Shown piece by piece: positions 33,850 to 45,455 of a DNA stretch of 64,000 nt. The position numbers and the translations under genes were made by a program. This DNA comes from Bretschneidera sinensis (Eukaryota > Streptophyta > Magnoliopsida > Brassicales > Akaniaceae). Numbering within the stretch: the first letter of the stretch is position 1; every line of letters begins with the position of its first letter. The stretch lies in contig CM043700.1 of assembly GCA_023935145.1 (NCBI GenBank), positions 82,001-146,000 of the forward strand, written 5' to 3'. The notes under the pieces are model-generated. The model was given only the letters and a program-made list of their open reading frames with translations, was not told where the DNA came from and did no database searches.

Positions 33850-35520
33850 CAACCCCCAACTAGCTTATTACTAGTCTCTTAGCAATTCAAGTGAAAACAA
33901 GAGATGAATTTTACGGTAGAAATCAAAACAAGGTAAAGCAATGTTAGTGTTAAACAAGGAGCAATTCACATTTTTGTCTCAGAAATTGCACATAATGCGC
34001 AGCACATAGAATCATTAAATATCACTTAAGTCCAAAAGTAATCCAAGCATCAATCTTAAAATCGTTATTGACTCTTATCATCCGTCTTACCACAATCTAT
34101 TAATCCGAACACCCGGATGATTTTATGCATAACATTCATGAATACAAGTCTTGGTCTCTAAAAGCATAGTAAATTGTGTGACATCAATCACATAAACAAA
34201 CTCCATAGGCTTATTTTTCAAATCACTCTCCACTATTGTATAAAAATCACACTTCATTGGATCAATAGGTCTTTAATAAGCTTGTAATGTTAGGCTAAGG
34301 TAAAGGTTAAGGAAGAACATGAAGGATTTGTAGGTAAAAAAACTCAATCTCTTAGCTTTAAACATAACCACTTTAAGCACTAAATAACTTTACTTCAACA
34401 CCCAACTCTTTCAAATATTTTTATAAGAGCTTTTGTCTCAATAAGTCACCACTTTTCTTCTCTCTTCTTCTTTCTTTGCCATATTTCATTTTTTTTTTTT
34501 GGCATAAGACCATTTACCTCTATTTTCATTCTTTTCTTTTCTTTTCTTTTCTTTTCCACAACCTCCGACTTATCTCCTTTAATATACTTGGGTTATGGTA
34601 GTAATATTTTTCATATTTTCATCCTTACTCCTCTTTCGTGCTTCTCAACAGATGTGTATAACTAAGTTCTTTTAAAAGAAGGGTAAGGATAAGATATTTT
34701 TACGCTCATAAGGGTAAGTAAATGGGTTTTCAAAAGAAACAAGGCTCAAATTCTTTTTCAAGAAAAACGCTAAAAAAAGTGACTAGTGATAAATATAGCA
34801 AGGATAAGTTTGAAAGGCTCAAACGGTCCAAAAATGGCCTATATCATATCCTAAGTAGTGTGCATTCTAGGAATTTGCCTCAAGTGATAATCAAGTAAGT
34901 TCTAGAGCTTGTCGAGACCGCAGAAGTATTCACAAAGCAATCATACATAAAACTTCTCTAGATGCTTTAGACTAATCATGCAATCTTACCACAAACTAGA
35001 GTCTCAAACCAAATCAAGATTGACACTTAAATTATTCTCAAAGCAAAACAAAATTTAACTACTTCTAAATGTTGTATGCTATCTCAGTTAAGTTCATATC
35101 ATAAACATGTGAATTAACTACAAGGCTAAACACAAAGCATGCTAAAAACAAAGAAAAAGGGAGAACGACACCAAGCAATTCAATGGAAAAAGAAAAAAAA
35201 AGTATGGAAATAAAGAATATGGAAACAAAGAGATGTGTTTCCTCCACCCCCAGCTTAAAAATTGCATTGACCTCAATATAAAAGAAATAGTAAAGGAAAC
35301 TCCCTTTGTAGCCAAAGGTGCACAAAAGCTGAAAATTGTGCTCCACCATTTGAACTGCTTTGTATATTTGTCCCTGAAAAAGAAATACTAAGTTAATACG
35401 GGAAAACAAAAAAAATACGAACAATAAACAAGAAAAAGAAATACGAAAACAATAAAAATAAAAAGGATAAACTGTGGGGTGCCTCCCATGAGCGCTAAGT
35501 TTTACGTCTTCAGCCAGATA
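33850..35520 (-). other. Element C 3' untranslated region
   Basis: No coding domain. On the minus strand it carries the shared motif (35517-35474), a PPT-like AAGCTGGGGGTGGAGG (~35240) and the LTR-adjacent purine tract. Pyrimidine runs lie at 34440-34560. Confidence 0.7.
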
Positions 35521-37225
35521 CTTTTATTCCCTCCTAGACAAACATGAGCTGAATGCACCAGCAACTGCTTCACTGTCAAATTAGGTGCTTGTATGCTTTG
35601 AAGAGGCCTCAAGGATGTCATTAGTAACATCTCCAGATTTTGACTCCATATATGCTCTTGTGAACCCATGGGTGTGGATTGACTCCAAGGGATTAAGGTG
35701 ATGGACCTTTTCCATGGGTGAATCAATCATATATACTTGGTGGCTCTCGTCCACAGCCTCTGATTTGTTCGGTGTTGGGATGTGTAATAACTTACCACTT
35801 AGTGTATCAATGGCATTCACCTACTTCAAATTCTTTTGCGCAAGGTGCTGACCATGAGATGTGGACTGAGCTTGAGAAGGGAACTTACATCGCTCAGTTA
35901 CACTCAAGTAGCTCATCAACTTGGACACTTGGCTCTTTATCTCTTTATTTTTTTCAACAGCCTGCGTAATTAAATATTCAAATCTTTGATTAGTCTTACC
36001 CTGCACCTCAATAAAAGCATGTAAAATGTCTTCTAAATAACTCCTAGAAGGTACAGGTGCATGATATGGTTCAAGATATGGTGCAGAGGGTTGTGCAAGC
36101 TACTGGTTTTCAGACTTCCAGCTGAAATTGGGGTGATTTCGCCATCCTGGATTATAAGTATCAGAGAAGGGTGCCAAAAGCTTCTTATACATGCCTAAGG
36201 CATTACATTGTTCCTCATACATCCCTCTTATCTCAGTAAATGTGGGGCACTCTTGGGCAAGATGATCTACCCCGCCACACACAAAACATGGTTTCAAAGA
36301 CGCTGCATGATTAGCTACTTGTGTTGACTTTGAGCTTTTAGTCTTTAACACCTCTAGTTCCCTAGTAAGCATCTCGGCCTTGGCCTTAAGGTTATCCTCT
36401 TCCCTAAGATGGTAAATTCCACCACCATTCGGGTGCCCTATAGATCGTGGCCTATTTGTGCTTTCAGTAACACTAAGTCCAGTCCAAGTGTGAGCTCTCG
36501 TTAAGATATTCTATGGCCTCATCAGGATCTTTTTCTAAAAACTCACCATTACACATCATCTCCACAAATTGGCACTCCCTATATGTAAGACCCTCATAAA
36601 AATATCTCACTAAGCGCCAATTTTCATACCCATGGTGAGGGCACATACTCAACAACTCCTTAAATCTCTCCCAAAACTGATACAAAGTCTCACTATCCTT
36701 TTGTGCAAAGGTAGAGATTTGCCTTTTTAAAGCATTAATCTTATGTTGAGGGAAGTATTTATTAAAGAAAATCTGAGTCATTTCAGTCCACAACCCAATA
36801 GATCGTGGTCTCAGTGAGTATAGCCAACTCTTAACTCTATCCTTCAAAGTGAAAGGAAATAACTTAAGTTTCACAATGTCAGCAGTTGCATCTTGACTAT
36901 GAAAAGTCGTAACTACTTCCTCAAATTCCCTAATATGCACATATGGGTTTTCACTTTCCAAGCCATGAAACGTAGAGAGTAATTGTATCATCCCAGTTTT
37001 AAAATCTAAATAGTGAGTATTGGCTAGAAACATGATGCATGATGGTGTGGCTGTTTGTGTAGGGTGGAGGTAATCCTGAAAGGTCCTAGGTGGTTGATAT
37101 TCATGTTCACTCATCTCTTCGGGACTAGATGGATTGTCAAATAAAGGATTTAGAAAAGAATTTAATTCTGACTCCAACACAGGCCTACAAGCAAATCTAC
37201 CCAAAGTGTCTCTATATTGGGGCAT
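35521..37225 (-). pseudogene. Element C gag
   Basis: The first frame (37225-36473, 250 codons from MPQYRDTLGRFA) contains LKLFPFTLKDRVKSWLYSLR, EMTQIFFNKYFPQHK, ETLYQFWERFKELLSMCPHH and VRYFYEGL, a full Athila-like capsid. After a stop the frame resumes with an intact CX2CX4HX4C zinc knuckle (CFVCGGVDHLAQEC, ~36289-36248) and YNPGWRNHPNFSW. It then passes stops and continues to ~35550 with no protease motif. Confidence 0.85.
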
Positions 37226-37389
37226 GCAAGATCACAAAATAATAAAAAAAAATAACAAGAAAATAATGCAGCAAGCTAAAAGAGGGAACGAAGTTACCGC
37301 CTCTACAAACTGCTGAAAAGAAAAACTATCTACAATTCTTCTACTGTCTTGTCTCAAGGTTGACAATCTTCTTTATACTTAAGCGTGTT

Positions 37390-37407
37390 TTCCCGGCAAC
37401 GGCACCA
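37390..37407 (-). promoter_or_regulatory. Primer binding site of element C
   Basis: Minus-strand TGGTGCCGTTGCCGGGAA lies a few bases after the 5' LTR end. It is a tRNA-Asp-type site differing from element A's PBS at a few positions. Confidence 0.8.
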
Positions 37408-37412
37408 AAATT

Positions 37413-38695
37413 TGATTACGCCCAAAGTATAACGCGGTAGTTGCAGCACAGCTTTGGGGTGTTGATTCCACATGGAGACAAGCAAACTACAAGAGAGGAT
37501 GTAAACTTTAATACGAAACGATAAAAGTCAAAGGAAAGAATCTGAGTTTAAAGTAGTGTGAAATAGTTGTGTGAATATAATAGAGAATAACAAGGGTCCG
37601 AGAATCTTCCCTAGGTTCATTGCCTTATTTCAATCTTGATTTAGTTGTTTTTATCTCGATTGCAAGTTTTACATCCCAAACAGAAAATCGGCAAATATTC
37701 AATCTAAGCATATATACAAACCCTAACGTAATTGTTATGAAATATTCTTTACTTTCAAGCACACATGACCTAACTTATAGATTATCAAAAAACAACAATA
37801 TATCATAATGACAATACCACAGTAATGGACAAATCTATAAGAGAAATCTACCGAACTCAATCACACCTCAACAACATCACATAAGAAGAGCATGATTAGA
37901 CTTATATAGGGGAGAAAGATGCAATCACCAGATCAAGGGAAAATATTCTAATTAGATTAAAAAGTAAATCAAAACAATGTTTAATGATAATAAATCCAAA
38001 CTACAATGAATCAAGACTAGAAATTAAGAACGACTACACCTAGGGATTCATTCCTTCGCATTACTTAGAGATTAGTTGGCCATGGGGGAGAGTGTGGCAG
38101 CCTTCATGATGTTTTCCCCGGCCTCCGGCCTCTAATGAATGTCCCCTTTTACAAACCCTAAGTGGTCTATTTATAATCACAAAGTCCAAGGGAGATTTAG
38201 GGTTTAAAAAGTCATTAAAATCCTAATTAGGTCAAAACTCGGAGAAGTGGACCGGGTGGGCTCCGCGGCTCTCCCTTCCTTGTGCCGCGACTTCCACTGT
38301 TTCTTTGTTTTCTTGCCTTGTTGGAGGCCGCGGCCCTGCCTAGTCCAGGCCGTTGCTTCCACTGAAGCTTCTTCCTTGTTCTTTTGCTCGGTTCTGGAGG
38401 TTGAGGCTTAGATATCTTTAGGCCGCAGCGCGCACACTCAAGACTTGATTTTTCTTCACTTGTCCTTTTACAACTATGCCTTCACTCTGGTATACCTCGA
38501 GTCTTTGTGCTTCAAGCAATGATAACTTTTTCTCTTCTTTTGAGCATAAAGTACCTGAAAATGCACCGGAATAAATCAATGATCCAAGAATGATACTTTA
38601 GAGTTGTTAACGTATAAAAGTGCAATTAAAACCTAGATCAACCCTAAAATGCTAACAATTAAGTACTGTTAAGGTGCATTTTATGACTCTCATCA
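37413..38695 (-). repeat. Element C 5' LTR
   Basis: Plus-strand bounds TGATTACGCCCAAAG and CTCTCATCA, 1283 bp, the same length as the 3' LTR with scattered differences. Confidence 0.9.
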
Positions 38696-38700
38696 AGTTT

Positions 38701-39272
38701 TAGAAAAATGAAGATGGGTTTATGCTTGCATACCTTGATCCTTTTATAGTGTTCTGAATGAAAGGTTACCCATGTGGTTGGGATGAGGCAATCACAGAGA
38801 TCTTGTTTCTCTGTCAGTAGGTATGGCCGGGTGCCCAAGGAGGATAGTGATCCCTATAATCACGCTTGCAGGTTTGGGCAGGGGTGTCTGCAAATGGTAT
38901 TCCCTGGAATTGTGCTTACAGGTCTGTGCAGGGGTGTCCGGGAACAGTAGTGGGTTTGTCAATAGCTTGTCCATATGTCATCTCGTCATTGGACATGGGA
39001 ATGTCCACGTGTTGTCTCGCTGTTGGACCTAGGGTTGTCCACGTGTCATCTTGCTATTGAACATGAGAATGTCCACGTGTCATCTCACTATTGGACTTGG
39101 GGTTGTCCACGTGTCGTCTCATTACTGGACATGGGAATGTCCAGATGTCGTCTTGCTGTTGGACCTAGGCCTGTCCACGTGTCGTCTCACTATTGGACAT
39201 GGGAATGCCCACGTGTCGTCTTGCTGTTGGACCTAGGGATGTCCACGTGTCGTCTTGCTATTGGGTGTATCA
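38701..39272 (-). repeat. Element D 5' LTR, proximal part
   Basis: On the minus strand the LTR starts TGATACACCC at 39272 and runs to the element C insertion. About half of it is the 34-bp tandem array at 38981-39265. Confidence 0.75.
38981..39265 (-). repeat. 34-bp tandem array with G-box/ABRE cores in element D LTR
   Basis: Eight full units start at 38981, 39015, 39049, 39083, 39117, 39151, 39185 and 39219, plus a partial ninth. Each holds a dyad (GGACAT…ATGTCC type) and, in seven of eight, CACGTGT, a G-box that is also the ACGTGT core of abscisic-acid response elements. Units alternate between two sequence types, so the array has a 68-bp dimer register. Reading frames across it are repeat artefacts. 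Confidence 0.9.
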
Positions 39273-39955
39273 AGTAGCAACCACCTTTTTACTTAAAAAG
39301 CGTAGCAACAGTCTTTCGATTCTACTTCGTGGATGTAGAAATGTTACTAAAGTTTTACAAGTTTGATTAAGATTGTGTATATCTTACAAGTGAAAATCAA
39401 ACTTCTATGAATTTCTCTTTTATTTTGTGAAGCCTTTCAATTGGAATTTAGTGGTGGAAAATTTACTTTAAATTTTTTTTCGATGTTTCAGAAATTATGA
39501 ATGATGGTATTTGCATAGATCCACTGTTTAGATCAAATAAAATGGGTGCGCTGATTAGAATTGAATCCATGCCATTCACTTCTTAAAATTTGGTGGAAAA
39601 TTTAACCGTGGAGCTGTTGCTAGCAACAATACTGTTTTTGGAGAATACTCTGTGTGAACGAAAATATTCTATGTATAAGGTTTCACCGCAATTGTCTACC
39701 ATGGTTGCATAACTTATTCAGTTCTGCAAATTCAGCTACTTGGAGTTTTGAGCCTTTTGTTTTTGGTGGCTGAGTGGAAGTTGTGGAGCCATGCCCGATT
39801 TGCTTTTTCTTTGCAACATGGAGATTCTCTTTTTTGAATGAAAATACGATAATAATATTAAGTAGGTGTGAATAGATAACATAGAGGATCATCTAGTTTC
39901 TCTAGGTTTGGTTTTCCATTGCTATTACATTTGTTTTTTGAATCATCCTTGAGAA
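39273..39955. other. Intergenic AT-rich DNA
   Basis: I see no gene, repeat or transposon end in this stretch between element D and the RNase H relic. Confidence 0.5.
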
Positions 39956-40780
39956 TTGAACCCAAAATTCTATTTCCATTCAGTTGCAATTACTATTTGC
40001 CATTACCCTGGGATATCATTTCTCATACCATTATTTAGTTTTGAAAGCACATTGCCCAGTGGTTTTCTCGTCTTCACCATGATCAGGCTGCAGGCTTTGT
40101 TTCAATCTCTAATGTCTCAGATTGTGGGGCTTACTTGGACTATTTGGAAAATGCGAAGTGACATTTGCTTTGGCAGGAAGAAGGCTTATCCTATTTCTGG
40201 AACCGTGCTACTTAAGGAGCAAATGCATTTTATTATAAAATCACAAGAATTGGCAAGCTGAGTCACATGAACACTGCTATCTCAGCTTCTTCCAATGATC
40301 CTTCTTTTATTCCTTTTGGTGCAGGTGTGATGCTTGTTGTTGGTAATAGGCAAAAAACCATGTAGAGAGGATCTACGTTTTGTTTATGCGGATGAGTCTT
40401 GGAATTGTAAGGGTGGTTGTGCAGGTTTTGGGGTTGCTGCTTTTGATGCACAGGGATGTAAGGTTTGGGCTCTTAGTGCTCCGTTGATGGCAGCATCCGT
40501 TCTTAAGGTGGAGCTTTTGGCCATCAAGTTTGCTGTCTCCACTTTGGTTGCCAATAGAATTTCAAAGGCAATTTTGTTTACTGATTCAGTTCAGTCGCTG
40601 ATAACCCATGCAAGCTGTCAAAATCCTTCTCGTTTTAGATCCCAACTTTTAGCTATTATTGTGATGATTCTATGTTTTGCGAACTCTTTAGTTTGCTGAA
40701 AGAGAGTTAAAATTCCTAGGTTTAGTAACAAGGAAGCCCATTCTCTTGCTAAGCTGGGAGTTACTTTATCCACGTGTAAA
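39956..40780 (+). pseudogene. RNase H-like (RVT_3) relic, LINE-type
   Basis: The upstream frame ends with GLTWTIWKMRSDICF and LLKEQMHFI, typical of the segment before the RNase H domain in plant LINE-derived proteins. After a break, 40334-40700 gives LRFVYADESWNCKGGCAGFG, LKVELLAIKFAVSTL, ILFTDSVQSLI and NKEAHSLAKLG. The Asp, Glu and Asp positions are recognisable. The first motif reads YADES rather than TDGS, and the last position has His where Asp is usual. Stops split it. It may be the 3' end of a separate LINE. Confidence 0.65.
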
Positions 40781-41450
40781 GAATAGCTCTTCCTTTGGAT
40801 GTGCCTGCACATACCGCCATATTTCTAAGTACTTAGCATCAACAGTTGATGAACTCTGTATTTTATGCAGGCAGGTAAATGTGCTAAAGTTTCAATTAAC
40901 ATGCTTTTTTTTTTCTTTCTGTTTTTCCTTTTTTTGTAAATTAGAGATGGGAAATTTGAACTTGGGATCTCAATAGAGAAGAGATGTGATGTCAAACCAC
41001 CATTAACATGCTTTCGTTGTGTCCAATGGAGTGACAGTTTTAAACCTTCAGATATTGCTTGCAATAGGAAAGGATTCTCTGCAATTGAGATCTATGTAAC
41101 CCACATCAGTTGTGTTCTATTTTCTCATTTCTCTTAAAATGTAAAATCTTCCCATTTTTTAGCATTTTCCTTTTCCTGGACAGTTTTCATTATTTTACTT
41201 TTAATTATAAGATGTACAAAATAAGAAACAACATTAGCATGGCCGGCTTTATGCAAAAGTCCTCATGAGTCATGACTATCTTTTCTTTTTTATATTTTTT
41301 CTTATTGCCGTGTGTAGTTAGAACTTGGAAGCCATCTTTGTTGAAGCTGATTCCAATTCTCTAATGATAAAAGGTCAGGAACGAACTTCTAAAAGTAGTT
41401 AAATATATGTAAGGATCATGATTCATAAACAAGAAACATAGCAATCAGGA
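40781..41450. other. Intergenic DNA downstream of the syntaxin gene
   Basis: No convincing gene. A short frame at ~41322 (LEAIFVEADSNSL) resembles part of an RNase H-like domain but is too short to call. Confidence 0.45.
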
Positions 41451-41801
41451 AACAAGATATATATAAAACACTACTCATAATTACAGAAAAGAATCTATAA
41501 TCAAAGGGGTCTCTCCAACAAAATCTAGAACAGAATCAAAGGCGATCCTTACCTTATATTGTACTTTTTGAAAGTATTGCCCCTGCTTTCCCATGGAATA
41601 ACAAATCATGCTGTAGAAAGCATTATAAATGCGGCCAAATATGTGATGAACCAAAGGTCTAAAGCCCAAATTGTCTCATCTAACTCCATCAAATTTCAAC
41701 TCTCGAGAAATATAAATCAAATCTGAAAAGGAAAAAACCCAAGTCTCAAACTACACATTAAGAGATAATAAACCAAGACAAAGCAATAAACAGAGCCTAT
41801 C
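41451..41801 (-). other. Probable 3' untranslated region of the syntaxin gene
   Basis: Noncoding AT-rich sequence directly after the stop codon on the minus strand. A 62-codon frame at 41481-41669 has no recognisable family. The exact 3' end cannot be fixed from sequence. Confidence 0.4.
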
Positions 41802-43240
41802 TTATCGTTTAGCAGGTGAAGGTGGAGTTTGAACAGGAGTTGGAGTTGGTTGGCTATTGTTGCTGCTACCATTATTTTCCCAGGGCTTGACAGTAAACAA
41901 GACCACAAACAAAATAATCACCAGCAAAATTATGATTGCATAACAAGTCCATTTGCGAGTATTCTTCTGTAAAACCCTTGCCGTCTGCAGCTGTTGGGTC
42001 CCGCCCCTCACGAACGAATTAGCTCTTGCCACATGGCTCTCGATATCATCCAACTGTTCACCTTGAGCTTGCACCAACACAGCCATGTCCAAGAACACTT
42101 GGTGCAACTCCTTGAGATTCTTCTTCATGTCTTTGACAGCATCATGTCTCTCTTGAATCTCATTTATGGTATCTAAAATCCTCCCTCTGCCTTGTTCTTG
42201 AATAGCTTTTTGCAAGAAAGTCTCGCTTTCTCCTGTATTTGAAACAGGGTTTTCACAGTAATCTCGAATTCCCAATTTTATGTCCAAAAAATTTAGATTA
42301 TTCAGATTTCTAGAGGAAATTTTTGAGAATGATATGGGAAAAGTTCAAATTGAGTTCACCCACAGAGACAGTGGTAGTATAAAATTTTGACAATCGTGAT
42401 TTTATTCCATAATTCTCTTAAATGATGCGAGAATCTTTTGGTTTTCTATCAAATGAAGTTATGAATGATAATAGTAAAGTAAACAAGTAGGATATTGAAT
42501 TCAAATAATATTTTCCAGGCTTTCTTTTTAAATTTACTATGTAGTAGTTTCATACAACAATTCATTGTTTATGAAAAATTTCATATACGATTGTCGAATT
42601 TATCATCCTTATGATTAGAAACTGACCAAATAATCCACAGATCCAAAACTAAAATAAATTAATTTACCATCTGCACCTCACCTGTAGAGATGAGAAAATC
42701 CAGCATCTTCTCATCGGGATTGTCACCAGTGACCGTAAAATACCTCCTCTGCACAGTCTCTCTATACTCGGCCGATATCTTCTCTCTCAATCCACTGAAG
42801 CTTTCCATTGAATCCTTCAACTTCTTCCTCAATCCGTTAACCACGGAGGTCCTGGTCCGGTCCGAGGAGGATCCCGGTCCGCATCCGGGCAGGCTCCGGT
42901 TGGCGGCGTTGGAGCGGTCCAGGGCTTCCAATCGAACCTTAATCAACTTGGCCTTCTTCAACGCCATGGCGACGTCAGCGTCCATGCGAGCCCTCAGGTC
43001 CTTTACAGCCTTGGCATTGTGCAAGGTTTTGCTCTGCTCGTGAGACGACTGGAGATTGTCGTTGAGCTTCTCGAGCTCCTTGAGCTCGTCTTTGATCGAC
43101 TCCACGTCCTCGAAGAACTTATCGAGATTGACGGCGCCAGTGGATGGAGACTCCGTCATCTGGATGACATGGTGGTGGTTATCGGGAGAGGCCTCTTCGC
43201 TTCGGAAGCGAGAGAAGGAACCGGAAAATAGATCATTCAT
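41802..43240 (-). CDS. SYP121: Plasma-membrane syntaxin, SYP12-group Qa-SNARE (SYP121/PEN1-like)
   Basis: Two coding exons, 43240-42682 and 42232-41802, with a 449-bp GT-AG intron splitting a Gly codon (STG|ESE), encode 329 residues. An upstream in-frame ATG exists, but [12 protein letters not shown] matches the family start. An N-terminal Habc bundle (~35-165) contains [16 protein letters not shown]. The conserved [18 protein letters not shown] linker precedes [14 protein letters not shown]. The SNARE motif (~212-268) has the zero-layer Gln at 243 (VQAQG). A C-terminal anchor follows (282-301, [15 protein letters not shown]), with a Pro/Ser-rich tail. The family drives vesicle fusion at the plasma membrane, with SNAP33- and VAMP72-type partners, and in Arabidopsis SYP121 supports penetration resistance and K+ channel traffic. 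The length is close to Arabidopsis SYP121. The frame is intact: the only clearly functional gene here. SYP122 or SYP124/125 orthology cannot be excluded without a tree. Confidence 0.95.
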
Positions 43241-43545
43241 TTTTGTTACAACAATCAAGAAAAGGGGATTTGCACAAAGTGAATAGTATTGATTTCAAAA
43301 GGGATTGGCTGCTGAATGGGATGTGAATTGAGGAGGGTGTTTTGAGAGGGGAAGGACGGCTGCTGGAAGGGAGGGAGGAATGGTCAAAGGAGTCGCCGTT
43401 TCAAATAATCACATTGTAATAAGGTTGAGGAAAAGGAGAAATCAAATGGGAAGGTGGGGGAAATGGATTTTTGGGGTGAAAATTGAAAAGGACATGGGGG
43501 GTTTTGGATACCGTTACGGTATAAAGTAGATCTCATTGTGAAAGA
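43241..43545 (-). promoter_or_regulatory. 5' leader and putative promoter of the syntaxin gene
   Basis: The ~140 bp before the ATG form a pyrimidine-rich leader on the minus strand (CCTCCCTCCCTTCCAGCAG…). A W-box core TTGACC lies at 43382-43387 (minus), which would fit the pathogen induction known for SYP121/122 genes, but one such hexamer can occur by chance. A TATA-like TTTATACC lies near 43520. Not proven by sequence alone. Confidence 0.3.
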
Positions 43546-44220
43546 GTGTGAACAGTATAAATTACCAAAGATATCTATACAAATCTCTATTTCAAGGGAC
43601 TAAAGATCAATACTACTTGAAAATAGAATGAGAACAAAAAATAAAAAGAATGACTACTTTCTGTTTGGGTTAAAAAATTACCATTTTCATGTAACACTAG
43701 AATCATTTTGAATCATTGAAATTTAAGATTCATCAAATAAAATAAAACTTTTATGCATGTATCAGTGAAAATCTGTGATTGAATTACAAGTGCTTATACT
43801 TAAACATAAGGTGATGATGGTAGTGATAACAATTGTATGTAGCCGAAAGATACGGTCATAAGTTTTTCTTCTTAATTCTTTTTGTAATTAGGGACTTGTG
43901 ATTTAATTTCTTTAATCCGAAAGTATGGTGGTGACAAAATTAATAATAATAAGTGATTAAATATCATCGCATTAAAGATTAAAAGTTATCCCTCAATGAG
44001 AGATAAGAAATGTGAAATGATTACTTGTCTTTGAACTTAAAATATTATTATCACAATATTAACGTTACAGGTGATAAATATTAATGCTACAACTTAACAA
44101 AATATTTGTAAAATAATATATTCTTTAAGTAGAATTTAACGATTTCAAATTCTTGAAAGTTTTGGAATTTTATTTCATTACTATTTAAATATCCTTTTTG
44201 AATATATTTAACAAAAAAAT
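43546..44220. other. AT-rich intergenic DNA
   Basis: No gene or recognisable repeat seen between the syntaxin promoter and the inverted-repeat element at 44221. Confidence 0.5.
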
Positions 44221-44412
44221 TTGGTTGGCTCGGGTCTAAACTCAATTGTTTAGATCAACTGAAAATTTAACTGGTAATTTTAAGAAGCTTCGTTGATAAC
44301 ATCAATATAAATGTGAGACTCAAAAATTAATATTACCAATAAAGTTTTTAAGATTACTAGTGAATTTTCAGACTGGTCTAAACCCAATAGTTTTGACCAG
44401 AGCTAGCCAATA
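44221..44412. mobile_element. Small inverted-repeat element (MITE candidate)
   Basis: The first ~65 bp (GGTTGGCTCGGGTCTAAACT…) and the reverse complement of the last ~65 bp (TTGGCTAGCTCTGGTC…GGGTTTAGACC) align imperfectly through CTGAAAATT and AGTAAT/TGGTAAT blocks. About 190 bp, AT-rich, noncoding. No clear target duplication. Confidence 0.5.
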
Positions 44413-45210
44413 AGTCCTTCATATTTAAATATCCTTATTATTGAAATCAAAAAGTATCCTTATTAATTTATTATTATTACTAACAAATTATAAAATTTAA
44501 AATTTGAATTCATAAAATGATAAGAACAAAAGATTTGTAACATGTAAGACCTCAAATTCTTGGCTTTTCAATCCAATGATTTTGAAATTTGATAGATATA
44601 TTATTGGGAAAAAAAGGAGCTTATTGACACCAAAAAGGAAAAAATAATATTTGAAATTTAAGATCTTTTATGAAAAAGTGAAACTTCAAACTAAATATAT
44701 AACATAATTTCTCTTTTTCATTTTAGATTATTGTTTGTCACTGTTCATCCTCAACCAGACAAAATCATTTAAAATGAAAAAAAAAGAAATTGATGTACTA
44801 GTAGTTTAAATTTTAGGCTCTATTTGTTTCGATATAAAACATTTTACAAAGTAAAATCATATCCATGAAAAATCACTTTAATGTGAAATGATGATTTTTT
44901 AACTAAAATTTCTTTGTTTGGTTTGATTTTGGAAAATAAAATATGTAATTTTTTTTTTAAAATGTGAGAATGAGTTTTAGTGGCGGGAAATATGAGTGTT
45001 TTCTTTTTGTGTAAAATGATAAATTACTTACTTTAATTTTACTTCATTCCACACCACAAGATTTTTTTTATTCGTAAAGGAATTACTATGATTTTTACTC
45101 AAATATGGGAGTATTTTTACAAAAGTGGGAAAATGTAGTCATTTGAGAAGGAATATAATTCTCTTTTCAAAAATTAAAAAGAAAAGAAATATAATCCTTT
45201 TCACATCCTT
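44413..45210. other. AT-rich intergenic DNA
   Basis: No coding similarity. A segment from ~44814 (GGCTCTATTTGTTTCG) resembles the start of hAT-type MITEs, but I found no matching end. Confidence 0.45.
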
Positions 45211-45420
45211 TGTAAAAAAAATTACATTTAATTATGTATAACCAAACCTATACATAAAGATCATAATTGTAAAATATATAAATATCTTTTAAATTAAGTT
45301 TAACTGTTAAATTTTCATTTGATTTTAACGGAGAAATGCAAAAAACAAAATTGCCCCCGTATATTATCAAGCCCCAATCGCAACCACTTTTCCTCTCTTC
45401 ATTTTCGCTCTCTGCAACTT
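45211..45420 (+). repeat. Terminal-repeat-like sequence related to the MULE at 47210
   Basis: GTAAAAAAAATTACATTTA…AACCAAACC…AAAATATATAAATATC follows the same block order as 47211-47300 and the reverse complement of 49650-49770. An opposite-oriented partner was not found within 47.2 kb, so this copy is either one-ended or its partner has decayed. Confidence 0.45.
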
Positions 45421-45455
45421 GCTGTCCATTAAAACTAAATGGGATATCACTATAA

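Larger units (their letters stand above)
32567..38695 (-). mobile_element. Element C: gag-only Athila-like element, minus strand
   Basis: LTRs of equal length (1283 bp; 37413-38695 is 5', 32567-33849 is 3'). Target duplication AGTTT (32562-32566 and 38696-38700). The interior has PBS, gag and a gag tail but no protease, RT or integrase. It inserted into the LTR of element D. Confidence 0.9.
28738..39272 (-). mobile_element. Element D: Tat-type Ty3/gypsy relic, minus strand, host of two insertions
   Basis: Reading on the minus strand: 5' LTR (39272 down to 32348, interrupted by element C), PBS (32344-32327), gag (interrupted by solo LTR K at 31035-29624) and protease, ending where it meets element A's LTR end at 28737. 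RT, integrase and the 3' LTR are missing. Gag and protease wording (CRAFPLTL, TWYSCLKPG, VDNRSSVDIL) matches the Tat/Retand/Ogre branch. Confidence 0.75.

Noticed and set aside
38981..39265. CRISPR-like array
   Set aside because: Units are contiguous tandem repeats without unique spacers, in a plant retrotransposon LTR.
38823..39277. Overlapping frames with WTWECPRVV/STCHL-type repeats
   Set aside because: Translation of the 34-bp DNA array in several frames; periodicity is in the DNA, not a protein.
41322..41390. LEAIFVEADSNSLM as a second RNase H-like fragment
   Set aside because: About 15 residues only; insufficient to assign.
42690..43286. Plus-strand frames opposite the syntaxin first exon
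   Set aside because: Antisense shadows of the SYP121-like CDS.
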